Shown here in pieces: positions 28,476-36,969 of a DNA stretch of 64,000 nt. The notes below the pieces were generated by a model that did not search any database, was not told the origin of the DNA, and saw only the letters and a program-made list of their open reading frames with translations. A program made the position numbers and the translations under genes. The stretch covers positions 124,001 to 188,000 of the forward strand of contig CAWEAT010000002.1 in the NCBI GenBank assembly GCA_963806935.1, read 5' to 3'. The DNA is from Roseiarcus sp963806935 (GTDB taxonomy: Bacteria > Pseudomonadota > Alphaproteobacteria > Rhizobiales > Beijerinckiaceae). Position 1 is the first letter of the stretch; each line of letters opens with the position of its first letter.

Positions 28476-29198
28476 ATGCGGCCAAATTCGCTTCTAATCG
28501 CATTCCTGATGGCGCTCGCCGCGGTGTCCCCCGCTGGGGCCCTGGAGCGCATACCTGATATCAGCAACGACCGATGGGTCGAGGTCACAGGCGAAGGCAG
28601 CTTCAGCGCCGCGCCCGACTTCGCCCGGGTTACGGTCGGAGTTACGAGCGTGGGGAGAAATGCAGCCGAGGCGATGGCGACGAATGCAAAAGCGGCCACC
28701 GCTCTCATTTCGCTGATCAAGGCCGAGGGTGTCGCGGCTGCCGACGTCCAGACCTCCGATGTTTCCATTTCGCCTAGGTTCTCGCAATCCTCACCGGGCC
28801 AAACCGCCTCTCCGACGATCACCGGCTACAGCGTGAGCAACAACGTGACCGTGATCGTTCGCGATATTTCGAGCCTCGGATCGCTGCTCGACAAGGCTGT
28901 TGCTGCCGGCGCCAACTCAATCTACGGCATAGGTTTTGGCCATAACAATCCGAGCGCGCTGCTCGACAAGGCGCGGCCGCTCGCGGTGGCCGACGCCAGG
29001 CGGAAAGCCGAGATCTACGCCGCCGCAGGAGGCGCCCGGGTTGGTCGGCTCATGGTGCTTACGGAGGAAGGCGGGAACCAAGCGCCCGCGGCGTTTTCCC
29101 GCGCGTACTCTGGGGCCTTACCGGCACCGCCGCCGATCGAGGCGGGCGAGGACCGACTCACCGTGACTGTCACCGCGCAATTCGAACTGACCCAGTGA
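28476..29198 (+). CDS. Exported SIMPL-domain (DUF541) protein
   Basis: A 240-aa protein with a signal peptide (MRPNSLLIAFLMALAAVSPAGA) and a SIMPL domain: VTGEGSFSAAPDFARVTVGV, a tandem-helix middle (TALISLIKAEGVAAADVQTSDVS), ITGYSVSNNVTVIVRD and ADARRKAEIYAAAGG. Members are periplasmic (BP26/OMP28-like) and have been linked to oxidative stress or form channel-like octamers, without a defined biochemical role. GGAGG lies upstream. The gene ends 4 bp after an upstream in-frame ATG of the next gene, but the better start of that gene is 45 bp later. Confidence 0.85.
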   Translation: MRPNSLLIAFLMALAAVSPAGALERIPDISNDRWVEVTGEGSFSAAPDFARVTVGVTSVGRNAAEAMATNAKAATALISLIKAEGVAAADVQTSDVSISPRFSQSSPGQTASPTITGYSVSNNVTVIVRDISSLGSLLDKAVAAGANSIYGIGFGHNNPSALLDKARPLAVADARRKAEIYAAAGGARVGRLMVLTEEGGNQAPAAFSRAYSGALPAPPPIEAGEDRLTVTVTAQFELTQ

Positions 29199-29242
29199 AC
29201 GCCCGCAGCCCTTTGATCTCATTCCATCTCGACGAGGCTCCC

Positions 29243-29509
29243 ATGTGCCGCAACATCCGCCCACTGTTCAACTTCGAGCCGCCCGCGACCGAAGCGGAAA
29301 TCCGCGCGTCGGCCCTCCAGTTCGTGCGCAAGGTGAGCGGCTTCGCCAAGCCGTCGCAGGGCAACGCGGAGGCGTTCGAGCGCGCGGTCGATGAGGTCTC
29401 CGAAACTGCGCGCAAGTTAATCTCATCGCTTCACAGCGCTGCCCCGCCGCGTGACCGCGACGTCGAGGCGAGGAAAGCGCGGGAGCGATCGCGGCTGCGC
29501 TTTGGATAA
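29243..29509 (+). CDS. DUF2277 family protein
   Basis: An 88-aa protein that begins MCRNIRPLFNFEPPATEAEI and continues ALQFVRKVSGFAKPSQGNAEAF, the near-invariant DUF2277 pattern. Function is unknown; proteins are about 85-95 aa. ATG 29243 is chosen because family members begin with MCRNI and GACGAGG precedes it. It follows the SIMPL gene by 44 bp and is convergent with the DUF1989 gene. Confidence 0.9.
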   Translation: MCRNIRPLFNFEPPATEAEIRASALQFVRKVSGFAKPSQGNAEAFERAVDEVSETARKLISSLHSAAPPRDRDVEARKARERSRLRFG

Positions 29510-29518
29510 GCGCACTGT

Positions 29519-30370
29519 TCACTCGGGTGAATAGGCGCTGACCTCGGGCGGCCGCCACCCTTGCAGCGCCTCGTCGCGTGGGCGGAAGATCTCGACCTTC
29601 AGCGGATGGCAGCGCGCCGCGTCGCTCGAATGGCTCTCGCCGCAGTCGCCGCCCGGACAGGCCGACAGCGCGCCGATGAGGTCGATCTCGGCGAAGAATT
29701 CGATGTAGTCGCCGGGACGCACCGGGCTCGCCTTCATGAAATAGCGATGGGACCGGCGCTCGAAGCCGGTGCACATAAACACGTTGAGCACGTCATGGAC
29801 ATGCGGCTCCGCCGCGCGATCGGATAGCCTCATCCGATCCGCCAGCGCGCGCGTCAGGTTCGAATGACAGCAATGATGGTAGTCGCCGCCGGTCAGAAGG
29901 CGGTTGGTATAGGGGTCGCAGCGAGTGCCGATCACATCGTGGACGCCGGCGCCGTCGGCGTCGAAGCCGTACCAGTCGAGCGTGTCGCACGTAATCGTCG
30001 CCATCGGCCTCAAATAGGGCAGCGCGCTCCATAGCCGGGCGCCGGTGCTCACATGGGTCGCGTTAAGCGCCCGGGTCTTGCCGCTGAAGAATCGTTCCGC
30101 GAGATCATCTGCGTTCCACAGATTGAGGTCGCCGACCTGCGGGCCGTCGATGCTGACGATGCGAAAAAAATGTCCTGCCGGAACGTCGAACGCGCGGCCC
30201 TGGCGCGGCGGCACAACCGTCTCGCCAATCTTCGCCATACCGGCGCGCGCCTTGTCATAGAACGCGGCGTCGTAGGCCGGCAGCCGCTCGACGGCATAGA
30301 CGATAGTGGGCCTCGCGGCGCGTCGCTCCGCGGCGTCTGGCGGCGGCGTTGTCCGGGGCGGGATCAGCAT
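29519..30370 (-). CDS. DUF1989 (urea carboxylase-associated) protein
   Basis: A 283-aa protein with the DUF1989 pattern: VPPRQGRAFDVPAGHFFRIVSIDGPQVGDLN, a NATHVSTGARLWSALP block, TRCDPYTN, and a Cys/His block (DYHHCCHSNL) that may bind metal. The C-terminus has VRPGDYIEFFAEIDLIGALSACPGGD. Related proteins accompany urea carboxylase or guanidine-degradation genes; none is nearby, so its role is unknown. Convergent with the DUF2277 gene. Confidence 0.85.
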   Translation of the reverse strand: MLIPPRTTPPPDAAERRAARPTIVYAVERLPAYDAAFYDKARAGMAKIGETVVPPRQGRAFDVPAGHFFRIVSIDGPQVGDLNLWNADDLAERFFSGKTRALNATHVSTGARLWSALPYLRPMATITCDTLDWYGFDADGAGVHDVIGTRCDPYTNRLLTGGDYHHCCHSNLTRALADRMRLSDRAAEPHVHDVLNVFMCTGFERRSHRYFMKASPVRPGDYIEFFAEIDLIGALSACPGGDCGESHSSDAARCHPLKVEIFRPRDEALQGWRPPEVSAYSPE

Positions 30371-30520
30371 AGCGGCAAAGCGTAGCTGAAGGCCGGGCGG
30401 CCGGCAAAGCGGCGGTTGGCGGCTTCCCTGCCGCCTCGTCGCAGGCCGAGCGTTGTGCTAGGCAGAACGAGACTGCGAACGGCTCTTTGTTGAAATTCCG
30501 CTGCCCGTCGGAGCGATGTG

Positions 30521-30595
30521 ATGCATGGCGAACAGCGGGTGATCGAATATCTCAACAAGGCGTTGCGACATGAACTCGCTGCGCCGGTCCCGTAG
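30521..30595 (+). pseudogene. Bacterioferritin N-terminal remnant
   Basis: The 24 codons from ATG 30521 to TAG 30595 read MHGEQRVIEYLNKALRHELA followed by APVP. This closely matches the first helix of bacterioferritin (pattern VIEYLNKALRHEL with the ferroxidase Glu). The remaining 130 or so residues are absent; the next gene starts at 30619. It is therefore a truncated bfr. The match is from memory of the family and is strong for such a short piece. The preceding 150 bp (30371-30520) hold no gene. Confidence 0.6.
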
Positions 30596-30618
30596 GACAG
30601 CATATCGCGAGGAAATCC

Positions 30619-30825
30619 ATGACGGCCAAATGGATCAAGTGCACGCTGACCGAAGGCGGAAAGACAATTCGCGTGAACATGGCGCTCGCGGCCACCTTCG
30701 TCCCGCACGGCGCAGGCACGAGGATCTGGATCCCTGGCGATCAAATCGGCATCGATGTGAGTGAGATGCCTGAGCAAATCGATGCGGCAATCGCAGATTC
30801 GCTGGTGGACGCCTCTCAGACCTAG
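30619..30825 (+). CDS. Small hypothetical protein
   Basis: A 68-aa protein with a beta-rich N-terminus (TAKWIKCTLTEGGKTIRVNM) and an acidic C-terminus. A good GAGGAAA ribosome-binding sequence precedes ATG 30619. The compact, strand-rich N-terminal half with WIPGDQIG suggests a small barrel fold, but I recognise no family. It lies 23 bp after the bacterioferritin remnant and upstream of an exporter gene. Confidence 0.5.
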   Translation: MTAKWIKCTLTEGGKTIRVNMALAATFVPHGAGTRIWIPGDQIGIDVSEMPEQIDAAIADSLVDASQT

Positions 30826-30972
30826 CTGCGGAGGAGCGCCGGCGCCACGAACGTTGCCCTGGCGAGCCGCCGGCGAATTAGCCAGACCACGCTGCGCGTT
30901 GGTCGCGACCGTTGCGGAGCGGCGCGGGTGTAGCTAGGCTGTCTTGTCGCGTCTCACAACTGCGGAATTCGT

Positions 30973-32466
30973 GTGGCTGCCAATCGCGGATTGCCGGAAC
31001 CTGGCCCCGCGCAGTTTTTCGAGGGCCGCGCGGCCTATCCGTGGTTCGTTGTCGGCACGGTATGCATCGGCGCGTTCATCGGCCAACTCGACGCGAGCAT
31101 CGTTCAACTCGCGATGCCCTCGTTCGAGGACGTGTTCGACGCGCCGCTTGACGCGGTAAGCTGGGTCGCCGTCGCTTATGTGTTGGCCTTTGCCGCCGCC
31201 CTGCCGGCGTTCGCCAGGCTCGCGGAAATCGGCGGACGCAAGACCCTCTATCTGTGTGGCTTCGCGCTGTTCGGTCTGTTCTCCGCCCAGTGCGGCTTCG
31301 CTCCGAGTCTGCCGCTGCTGGTCGCGTTCAGGGTGCTGCAAGGGATCGGAGGATCGTTGCTGGGCGCGAACAGCGTCGTTATCCTGGTCGGCGCGGCCGG
31401 GCCGGCGCGACGGGGAAAAGCGCTCGGAATCATGGCGGCGGCGCAGGCAGTGGGTCTCAGCCTCGGCCCGACGCTCGGCGGGGTGCTTCTGGCGACGTTG
31501 GGTTGGCGCTCGATCTTCTGGGTCAGCGTTCCGTTCGCTATTCTTGGCGCCGCCCTCGGCTGGCTGATCGTCCCGAAGACGACGGCCTTCGCCCAGAATC
31601 GGCGCTTCGACGCCGCCGGCGCGGCGCTCCTGATCCCGGCGCTGGTCGCGCTCCTGATGACAATCTCGGAATGGCGGGCATGGGGGCCGACGGCGCCGCT
31701 CATCGCCTGCGCCGCCGCCGGACCGATCCTACTCGGCCTCTTCATCTGGCGGGAAAGCAGGGCGCCGGCGCCGCTGATCGATCTCCGCCTGTTCGGATCC
31801 GCCGCCTTCTCGGCCGGCTGCGTCGGCGTGCTCATCTCCTACGCCCTGCTTTACGGCATGTTCTTCGCCATGTCGTTTGCGCTCATCCGCGGCTACCACG
31901 ATCCGACATTTGCAGCTGGTTTGCGGCTCACCGTCGTCCCGGTCGCGCTTGGTCTCGTGGCGCCGTTCGGCGGAGCATGGGCGGACAAACGCCCGCGCCT
32001 CGTCATGGCCGGGGGCATGGTGATCTGCCTCGCCTCGGCGATGGCGCTGAGAGTGTTGCTCACCGGGACGCCGCAGAGCCTGGTCGTCGTAATGACGGCG
32101 CTCGCAGCCTATGGCGTCGGTCTAGGCCTTTACATCGCCCCCAACAACAGCTGGACGATCGGCGCAGCCCCAGCTGACAAATCCGGCGTTGCAGGCGGTC
32201 TCCTCAATCTTCTGCGCGTGTTTGGCGCCGGCGTCGGGGTGGCCGGGGCTTCGACGGCGCTGGGCTGGGGGCTGCAAACGGCGACCGGCGGTGCGGGGCG
32301 CACAACCCATGCGCCGGAGGCCGCGCTGCTCTCGGCGGTCGGCGGCGTGCTTTCGATGCTCGCAATTTTCGCCGCTTTGGGAGCGGCTGCGGCGCTTATC
32401 CGCAGCAATTCGAAACAAGCGACCGGAAAGCCCGCGCCCGCGTCCCTCGCGACGTTGCGCCGATGA
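30973..32466 (+). CDS. DHA2-family MFS transporter
   Basis: A 497-aa, roughly 14-helix major-facilitator exporter. Motif LDASIVQLAMPSFEDVF is the DHA2 motif D, ARLAEIGGRKTLYLCG matches motif A, and FRVLQGIGGSLLGANS and GPTLGGVLL match motifs B and C (antiporter). Such proteins export drugs or dyes with proton exchange. Initiation appears to be GTG at 30973. Transcribed towards a small lipoprotein gene. Substrate unknown. Confidence 0.87.
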   Translation: MAANRGLPEPGPAQFFEGRAAYPWFVVGTVCIGAFIGQLDASIVQLAMPSFEDVFDAPLDAVSWVAVAYVLAFAAALPAFARLAEIGGRKTLYLCGFALFGLFSAQCGFAPSLPLLVAFRVLQGIGGSLLGANSVVILVGAAGPARRGKALGIMAAAQAVGLSLGPTLGGVLLATLGWRSIFWVSVPFAILGAALGWLIVPKTTAFAQNRRFDAAGAALLIPALVALLMTISEWRAWGPTAPLIACAAAGPILLGLFIWRESRAPAPLIDLRLFGSAAFSAGCVGVLISYALLYGMFFAMSFALIRGYHDPTFAAGLRLTVVPVALGLVAPFGGAWADKRPRLVMAGGMVICLASAMALRVLLTGTPQSLVVVMTALAAYGVGLGLYIAPNNSWTIGAAPADKSGVAGGLLNLLRVFGAGVGVAGASTALGWGLQTATGGAGRTTHAPEAALLSAVGGVLSMLAIFAALGAAAALIRSNSKQATGKPAPASLATLRR

Positions 32467-32514
32467 GCGTGCAAATGACAGGTCGAGAGCCTGGCGCCGA
32501 CAGAGGAGAACCTG

Positions 32515-32766
32515 ATGGCTGACCGCCCTGGGTTCTCCCACACATCCAGCAGCACGTCGTTCGACGCGCTGTCTTCAGCGCAGCGAAAAGCTTCTGCCTC
32601 AATCGCGGTCATCATCGCCCTCGCGGCTCTGGCGCTATCCGGCTGCAACTCCACTGGAGCGGTCAATCCTTCTTCACAACAGAATCTCGCAAACATCTAC
32701 CCGAACTATAGCGCCTACAATCCCATTCAATATGCCCAAACCAGCGGCTTTTATGGCGGCCGCTGA
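32515..32766 (+). CDS. Tiny lipoprotein with PSSQ...YNPIxYAQ motif, copy A
   Basis: The 83-aa frame from ATG 32515 has a hydrophobic segment (IAVIIALAALALSGC) whose LSGC is a lipobox. The mature part is only about 40 aa and contains VNPSSQQN, then YNPIQYAQ. The same motifs occur in the 61-aa lipoprotein at 35690-35875, which lacks the 25-residue N-terminal extension. Initiation further downstream is possible. A GAGGAGAACC sequence precedes ATG 32515. Function unknown; an outer-membrane or inner-membrane anchored peptide is expected. Confidence 0.6.
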   Translation: MADRPGFSHTSSSTSFDALSSAQRKASASIAVIIALAALALSGCNSTGAVNPSSQQNLANIYPNYSAYNPIQYAQTSGFYGGR

Positions 32767-32832
32767 GGGTTCTTGGGGAGGGGCGCCCGCCTTCCGTGAG
32801 CGAACCCGATCAAAACATGAGGAAGAGAATCC

Positions 32833-33210
32833 ATGCCGCTCGTTCGAATCGACCTTCGCAAGGGCAAGGACGCCACATATCGCGAGGAAATCAGCCTGAT
32901 CGTGCATGAGGCGCTGATCAGCGTCGGCGTTCCGAAGGACGACCGCTTCCAGGTGATCAACGAGCATGAGCCGCCGAACCTGGCGTTCGACGCGACCTAC
33001 CTCGGCATCCGCCGCACCGAGGAATTGGTGATGATCCAGATCACCTGGAGCGAGGGCCGCACCGTCGAGCAGAAGAAGGCGCTTTATAAGGCGATCGCCG
33101 ACGGGCTTGCGGGCAGGCTCGGCCTGCGCCCTGAGGACGTCTTCGTCAGCCTTGTCGAGGTCAAGAAGGAGAACTGGTCGTTCGGCAACGGAATTGCGCA
33201 ATACGCATGA
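32833..33210 (+). CDS. Tautomerase-superfamily protein
   Basis: A 125-aa protein that begins MPLVRIDLRKG, giving the catalytic Pro1 after Met removal. It continues with KALYKAIADGLAGRLGLRPEDVFVSLVEV, the second beta-alpha-beta half of a tautomerase fold. Length and the two-half layout fit the tautomerase_2 group (PF14552), which are isomerases or dehalogenase relatives. GAGGAAGAGAA lies upstream. Convergent and almost abutting the extensin-like gene. Confidence 0.82.
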   Translation: MPLVRIDLRKGKDATYREEISLIVHEALISVGVPKDDRFQVINEHEPPNLAFDATYLGIRRTEELVMIQITWSEGRTVEQKKALYKAIADGLAGRLGLRPEDVFVSLVEVKKENWSFGNGIAQYA

Positions 33211-33211
33211 G

Positions 33212-33955
33212 CTACTCGCAAATTCGGTAACTCCCGCTCGAGCCGTGCTTCTCGATGTCCATGTGCATATTGTTGGCGTGGAAAGAGTCGGCGCCCGGAC
33301 CCAGAACCGTCGTGAACCAGCCGCAGGCCGCTGTCCGAACCGCGCGGAAATACGCGGCTTCGTCGGCGCCGGTTGGTCGCTCGACGAGAAGGCGCCGTTT
33401 GTCAGCGAAGGCGATCGCAACAAAGTCGACCGCGAGCCCCTTGGCATGGGCGCTGATCTTTGCTCCCACGACCCTGTCCTGGGTCCGGCAGTCGTAGCCG
33501 GGGCCGGTCTCGATCGAGGCGACCTTCGCCCGCAGCAACGCCTCTCCGAGCGGGGCGATGATCAACTGGATGTAGTCGGCGAGGACCGCCGCAAACTCGC
33601 ATTCGAGAATTGGTCGATCGGGCAGGCTGACGATGTCCCCGCCCGCCACCGTGACCGAAGACAGGCGGATCGGCGAGGCGATCCCGCAGCCCTCGCCAGT
33701 CGGCGCCGGAGCCGTGGCGGCTTCCACGCGCGCGCCGCCGGCCACAAGCTGAGCGAGGCAAGCGGGACCCATGGCTTCGGGGCCCATTCCACGCACCGGC
33801 TGCGAACCGACATCCTCCGCGGGGGCCGGAGCTGACTCCGCCGGGCGCGGCGGCGGGAGCGGCGGCTGCTGTTCCATCGCCACGCCGACCCGAGCGGCGA
33901 TAATCAACACCAGCGCGCCTAGGGCGACAAGCGCTCGCGGGCTCGCTCCATTCAT
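33212..33955 (-). CDS. Exported extensin-like C-terminal domain protein
   Basis: A 247-aa protein with an N-terminal hydrophobic signal/anchor (LVALGALVLIIAARVGVA), a Pro-rich linker and an extensin-like domain. The domain has CGIASPIRLSSV, a DYIQLIIAPLGEALL helix, SIETGPGYDCRTQDR, the conserved SAHAKGLAVDFVAI (metal-binding-like His/Asp) and NNMHMDIEKHG, ending in YRICE. The bacterial family is predicted to act on the envelope as a peptidase-like fold. Start MNGASPRAL (33955) is preferred. Downstream of an L,D-transpeptidase on the same strand. Confidence 0.82.
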   Translation of the reverse strand: MNGASPRALVALGALVLIIAARVGVAMEQQPPLPPPRPAESAPAPAEDVGSQPVRGMGPEAMGPACLAQLVAGGARVEAATAPAPTGEGCGIASPIRLSSVTVAGGDIVSLPDRPILECEFAAVLADYIQLIIAPLGEALLRAKVASIETGPGYDCRTQDRVVGAKISAHAKGLAVDFVAIAFADKRRLLVERPTGADEAAYFRAVRTAACGWFTTVLGPGADSFHANNMHMDIEKHGSSGSYRICE

Positions 33956-34011
33956 TTCGGGAACCTCGCGGGCCGCTCGTTTGTGCCCCTGTTCGTCTAC
34001 GCCAGGCGGCG

Positions 34012-34224
34012 TCAAACGGCAAAGGTGACCGGAGGCGGCGCTTCCGGCGGGAAAGTCTCGGGAATGTCATCCGGCCCGGGTTCGCGGATGACATCCGGCC
34101 CCGGCGCCGGAATGTCGGGCGGCGGTTCCGACTTCGGCGCCTCTTGAGGGGTCGGGGGATGCACGGGATTTGGAATGACATCGGGCGGCGGGGTCGGAAC
34201 CGGCCGCTGTGGATCGCCTGGCAT
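34012..34224 (-). CDS. Small proline-rich protein
   Basis: A 70-aa protein from ATG 34224, preceded by GGGAG at a 7-nt spacing. About a third of residues are proline (PTPPPDVIPNPVHPPTPQEA; repeated PDVI/PDDIP units). Short Pro-rich proteins of this kind are common in Rhizobiales without known function. In the raw sequence the frame is open into the upstream L,D-transpeptidase gene because of a frameshift there, but its own ribosome-binding site argues for a separate gene. It lies between two envelope genes. Confidence 0.5.
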   Translation of the reverse strand: MPGDPQRPVPTPPPDVIPNPVHPPTPQEAPKSEPPPDIPAPGPDVIREPGPDDIPETFPPEAPPPVTFAV

Positions 34225-34355
34225 TCGCCGTCTCCCGGGCTCGCGTTTGCAAGACCGCAACGCGTCGCGGTCGCGCTTGGTTCCTTGACTCCCGGTCGCC
34301 TCACGCGCCCCACCCCCATGCGGGGTTTGCCCCCGACCCTTGGCGCGGAATGAGG

Positions 34356-35329
34356 TTACGGCTCTCTGCAAACGGGCGGCGGCTGCGGCGGCGGGGCGGG
34401 ATGGGCCGCGCGCCATCGCGCCAAGGATTGGCTCGAGCGTTTCCTTACCCCAGAAACGTGGGGCGCCGATGTCTCTCAGGCACACGGCGTTCCAATAGAG
34501 CCCCGCGCGAGACGGCGCCTCTCCGGCTCCGACTGCCCGCGCGACCGCGTCGATGTCGCGCGATTCCGGATAGATGTAGAGCGTGGTCGGGTTGCCGCTT
34601 ACCATCGCCATGATGCTTTCGGCGTCCGCGGGCGACCAACTGGTGCAGCCATCGCTGCGCCCGGCCTCGTAGTTCACGAGCTTCCCAAATGGAACGTATC
34701 CGTCCGCGTCGGCGTGCGGGTTTCCCGGCTCCTTTCGCCGGCAGACTCCCCTGAGCAGGACCGCCGGATGCCCGCCGATGGCGCGCTCGCGGGCGTTTGC
34801 GGTATCGCCTTCGCCGTCAAACTTGAGGAAAGGCCGGGTGAAAGCCGCGTCTCCTCCGCCAGAGCGATAATAGCCTTTGAAGGCTGCGGCGATGTCGGCG
34901 GTCACGTACGCCCCCCCGGTCGTCAGATCGGAATCCATGCGCGTTGCCGAAATTCTTCACGCACCGCCGGCCGTTGGAGAAATCCGCCATCCCGTCGAGA
35001 TCGCGTCCGCCGCCGTGGCCCGCGGAGATTGCGCGAAACGACCCCTGGGCTTCGCAGATGATGTAGAACCGCCGTCCCAGTCCGCCGGCGAGATCATGGG
35101 GACGCGTCGCGTCAAACGCGAAGTAGCAGGGATTGCGAACGCCTTTGCGCTGATAGAGCGCGCGGGCGCGTTCCAATACGACGGGCGCGATCTGCCCCTC
35201 GCCCTCGCCGACATGGGCCGCGAGCCATGCGGGAAGTCCCGGCTCTCCGGCAAGCGACGAACCTGCACTTACGAGCGCGACCAGGAGCCCGAGGCCGACT
35301 GAGGCGAAAAGGCGCAATCCCGACGGCAT
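34356..35329 (-). CDS. Exported murein L,D-transpeptidase catalytic-domain protein (two frameshifts)
   Basis: A YkuD_2-type protein with a signal peptide (MPSGLRLFASVGLGLLVALV), NPCYFAFDATRPHD, FYIICEAQGSFRAISAGHG and RRCVKNFGNA. After a frame change near 34937 it continues with SDLTTGGAYVT, FDGEGDTANARERAIGGHPAV, the active-site SDGCTSWSPADA and TLYIYPESRDI. A second frame change near 34415 restores the family ending HPAPPPQPPPVCREP to a stop at 34356. Domain order and length (about 324 aa) are normal. Likely remodels peptidoglycan in the periplasm together with the extensin-like protein downstream. GAGAGG precedes ATG 35329. Confidence 0.8.
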
Positions 35330-35368
35330 TGAACCTCTCTCTCCCCCATCCGCCAAACCGACCGTCAC

Positions 35369-35689
35369 AACGGTGGTCGAACACGACTTTTCAATGGCTT
35401 AGGTGACAAAATGTGATTCGGGTCTTTTCCTGTCTCTGGATCTTTCCCGCCGGTCTCGACGACGTCTCCGCCCTTTGTCCTTGCGCGGCGTCCCGCGGGC
35501 GGGTTCGATCCGAGGCCTGCCGAATTGTAGCACGAATTCCAATTCTATGAAAGAGATTGTCGTGTTTTCTGATTTCTGCCATGATCCCAGGAAGCGGCTT
35601 GTTCGTAGAAGGACCGTCCCAACCCCTGAAATCGATCGCCGGGTACTCGTGACCCGCCGGCCACGTCTCTTCTCGAAGCGGAGGACCGA
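35369..35689. other. Intergenic region without a recognisable gene
   Basis: This 321-bp divergent region between the L,D-transpeptidase and a tiny lipoprotein is more AT-rich than its surroundings around 35520-35570. It contains a small inverted repeat GAATTG (35522-35527) / CAATTC (35540-35545) with GAATTC between. Promoters for both genes probably lie here. No RNA gene or protein was recognised. Confidence 0.4.
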
Positions 35690-35875
35690 ATGCGGATCCC
35701 GATCATTCTGGCGATTGCGGCGCTCGCGCTCGCCGGCTGCAACGCCAATCAGAACGTCAGTCCCTCGTCGCAGGGCGCTTCGCAGATCTTCGCCGGGCGC
35801 TACTCTGACACCAATCCTTACAATCCCATCAGCTACGCCCAGAACAACACCGGGCGCGGCGGCGGCGGCCACTAG
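35690..35875 (+). CDS. Tiny lipoprotein with PSSQ...YNPIxYAQ motif, copy B
   Basis: A 61-aa protein: signal sequence MRIPIILAIAALALAGC (lipobox LAGC, Cys17) and a 44-aa mature peptide with VSPSSQGA, YNPISYAQ and a Gly-rich end before His. GGAGGACC precedes the ATG. It shares spacing and both motifs with the gene at 32515-32766, so the two are paralogues 3 kb apart. Function unknown. Confidence 0.65.
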   Translation: MRIPIILAIAALALAGCNANQNVSPSSQGASQIFAGRYSDTNPYNPISYAQNNTGRGGGGH

Positions 35876-36056
35876 GGTGCGAGCGCGACAACGGCCGGCG
35901 GCTTAGCGCGGCACAGTCGGCCCAGCCGGGGCGTTGGCGGGCTCCTCCGCGCATTGCGGCCTCGATGCGCCCTTGGAGCATCCGCGTAGAAAAGGGCGAA
36001 TGATTTCGGAAATAGAGTAGACTGTCGCTCTAATCTTGGCGACCGGGAGGAAAGCG

Positions 36057-36443
36057 ATGAAAACTCGATCTATGGCGGCGTTGGCGTTGTTGGCGGGCGC
36101 TGCGATCGGCGCTCTCGCGGTTCAAGGCCTCCATGCGCAGACCAAGGCGCCGGTCTATGTCGTCACCCAGACGGACATCACGGACTTGGACGCATATCAG
36201 AAAGAGTATGTCCCGGTTGTCCAGGCCACGATCAAGGCGGCAGGCGGGCGCCTCGTCGCCGCCGGGCAGAACATCGTGGTGCTCGAAGGGCCGCCGCCGG
36301 GTACACGCGTCGCCATCAATCAGTTCGACAGCCTCGAAGCGGTTAAGGCCTGGCGCGCATCCGCAGATTACAAGGCCGCGCGGAAGATCGGCGACAAATA
36401 CGCGAAATTCCGCACCTTCGCCATCGAGGGCCTCCCTCAATAG
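36057..36443 (+). CDS. Exported DUF1330 protein
   Basis: A 128-aa protein with a signal peptide (MKTRSMAALALLAGAAIGALAVQGLHA) and a DUF1330 dimeric alpha/beta-barrel domain (YVVTQTDITDLDAYQKEYVPVV; INQFDSLEAVKAWRASADYKAA). DUF1330 proteins are usually cytoplasmic; the signal peptide makes this an exported version. ATG 36057 follows GGGAGGAAAG. Function unknown. Confidence 0.85.
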   Translation: MKTRSMAALALLAGAAIGALAVQGLHAQTKAPVYVVTQTDITDLDAYQKEYVPVVQATIKAAGGRLVAAGQNIVVLEGPPPGTRVAINQFDSLEAVKAWRASADYKAARKIGDKYAKFRTFAIEGLPQ

Positions 36444-36462
36444 CCGGCGACCGTGTAGGCTA

Positions 36463-36559
36463 TGTCACCCCCGCAAAAGCGGGGGTCCAGCCGCACATGC
36501 TCTCAATTGAGCGGTTTGGCGCCCGGCGATTCTGGATGCCCGCTTTCGCGGGCATGACA
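36463..36559. repeat. Dispersed inverted repeat (CCCGC/GCGGG hairpins)
   Basis: The outer arms TGTCA and TGACA enclose two hairpins: CCCCCGC AAAA GCGGGGG (about 36468-36485) and TGCCCGC TTTC GCGGGCA (about 36537-36554). The TGTCACCCCCGC ... GCGGGCATGACA layout is the common alphaproteobacterial intergenic palindrome. It separates two convergent genes and may end transcription from both sides. Confidence 0.75.
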
Positions 36560-36582
36560 GCGGCCAGCGTAAGACCGCGTTC

Positions 36583-36969
36583 TCAGTGGCGGGAATAGGC
36601 GCCGGCGTGCTTGGCGTCGAAACGGCGCATCAGTTTGCCGCCGGGCTGAACCGTGAGTTCGAGCCGCTCGAACTTCATCGGGTCTTCCATGCTGTGCTCG
36701 AATTTGTGGGCATGGAGCGTGACCATGGCCGCGCTTCGCGTCCAGCAGCCCGAGGCAAGCTCGTCCAGCGCGCCATAGGCGAGCATGTACTCGAACCGCC
36801 CGTCCGGATGAAGCAGAAGCTCGGACCCAACCTCCATGACGCCGCGGAGATAGTAGTGGCCGGCGAGCGAGGGATCGGCGGGGGCGCAGGCGGCGGCTCT
36901 CGCGTATGCTGCGCCAAGCGGCAGCAGCGCGAGCCCTAAAGCCGCGACAACGGCGGATCGGCGGCGCAC
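36583..36969 (-). CDS. Small exported protein of unknown function
   Basis: A 128-aa protein with a signal peptide (AVVAALGLALLPLGAAYARA) and a mature beta-rich part: SLAGHYYLRGVMEVGSELLL, HPDGRFEYMLAYGALDELASG, CWTRSAAMVTLHAHKF. The start is assigned to GTG 36969 because a perfect AGGAGG (complement of 36975-36980) precedes it; the longer upstream frame has no support. Two cysteines (ACAP, GCW) may pair. No family recognised; it looks like a lipocalin-like sensor of wide occurrence in Rhizobiales. Confidence 0.6.
   Translation of the reverse strand: MRRRSAVVAALGLALLPLGAAYARAAACAPADPSLAGHYYLRGVMEVGSELLLHPDGRFEYMLAYGALDELASGCWTRSAAMVTLHAHKFEHSMEDPMKFERLELTVQPGGKLMRRFDAKHAGAYSRH

Noticed and set aside
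34012..34938. A single fused L,D-transpeptidase with a Pro-rich tail
   Set aside because: The other frame gives the normal family ending (HPAPPPQPPPVCREP) at 34356, and the Pro-rich protein has its own ribosome-binding site, so the fusion is a frameshift artefact.
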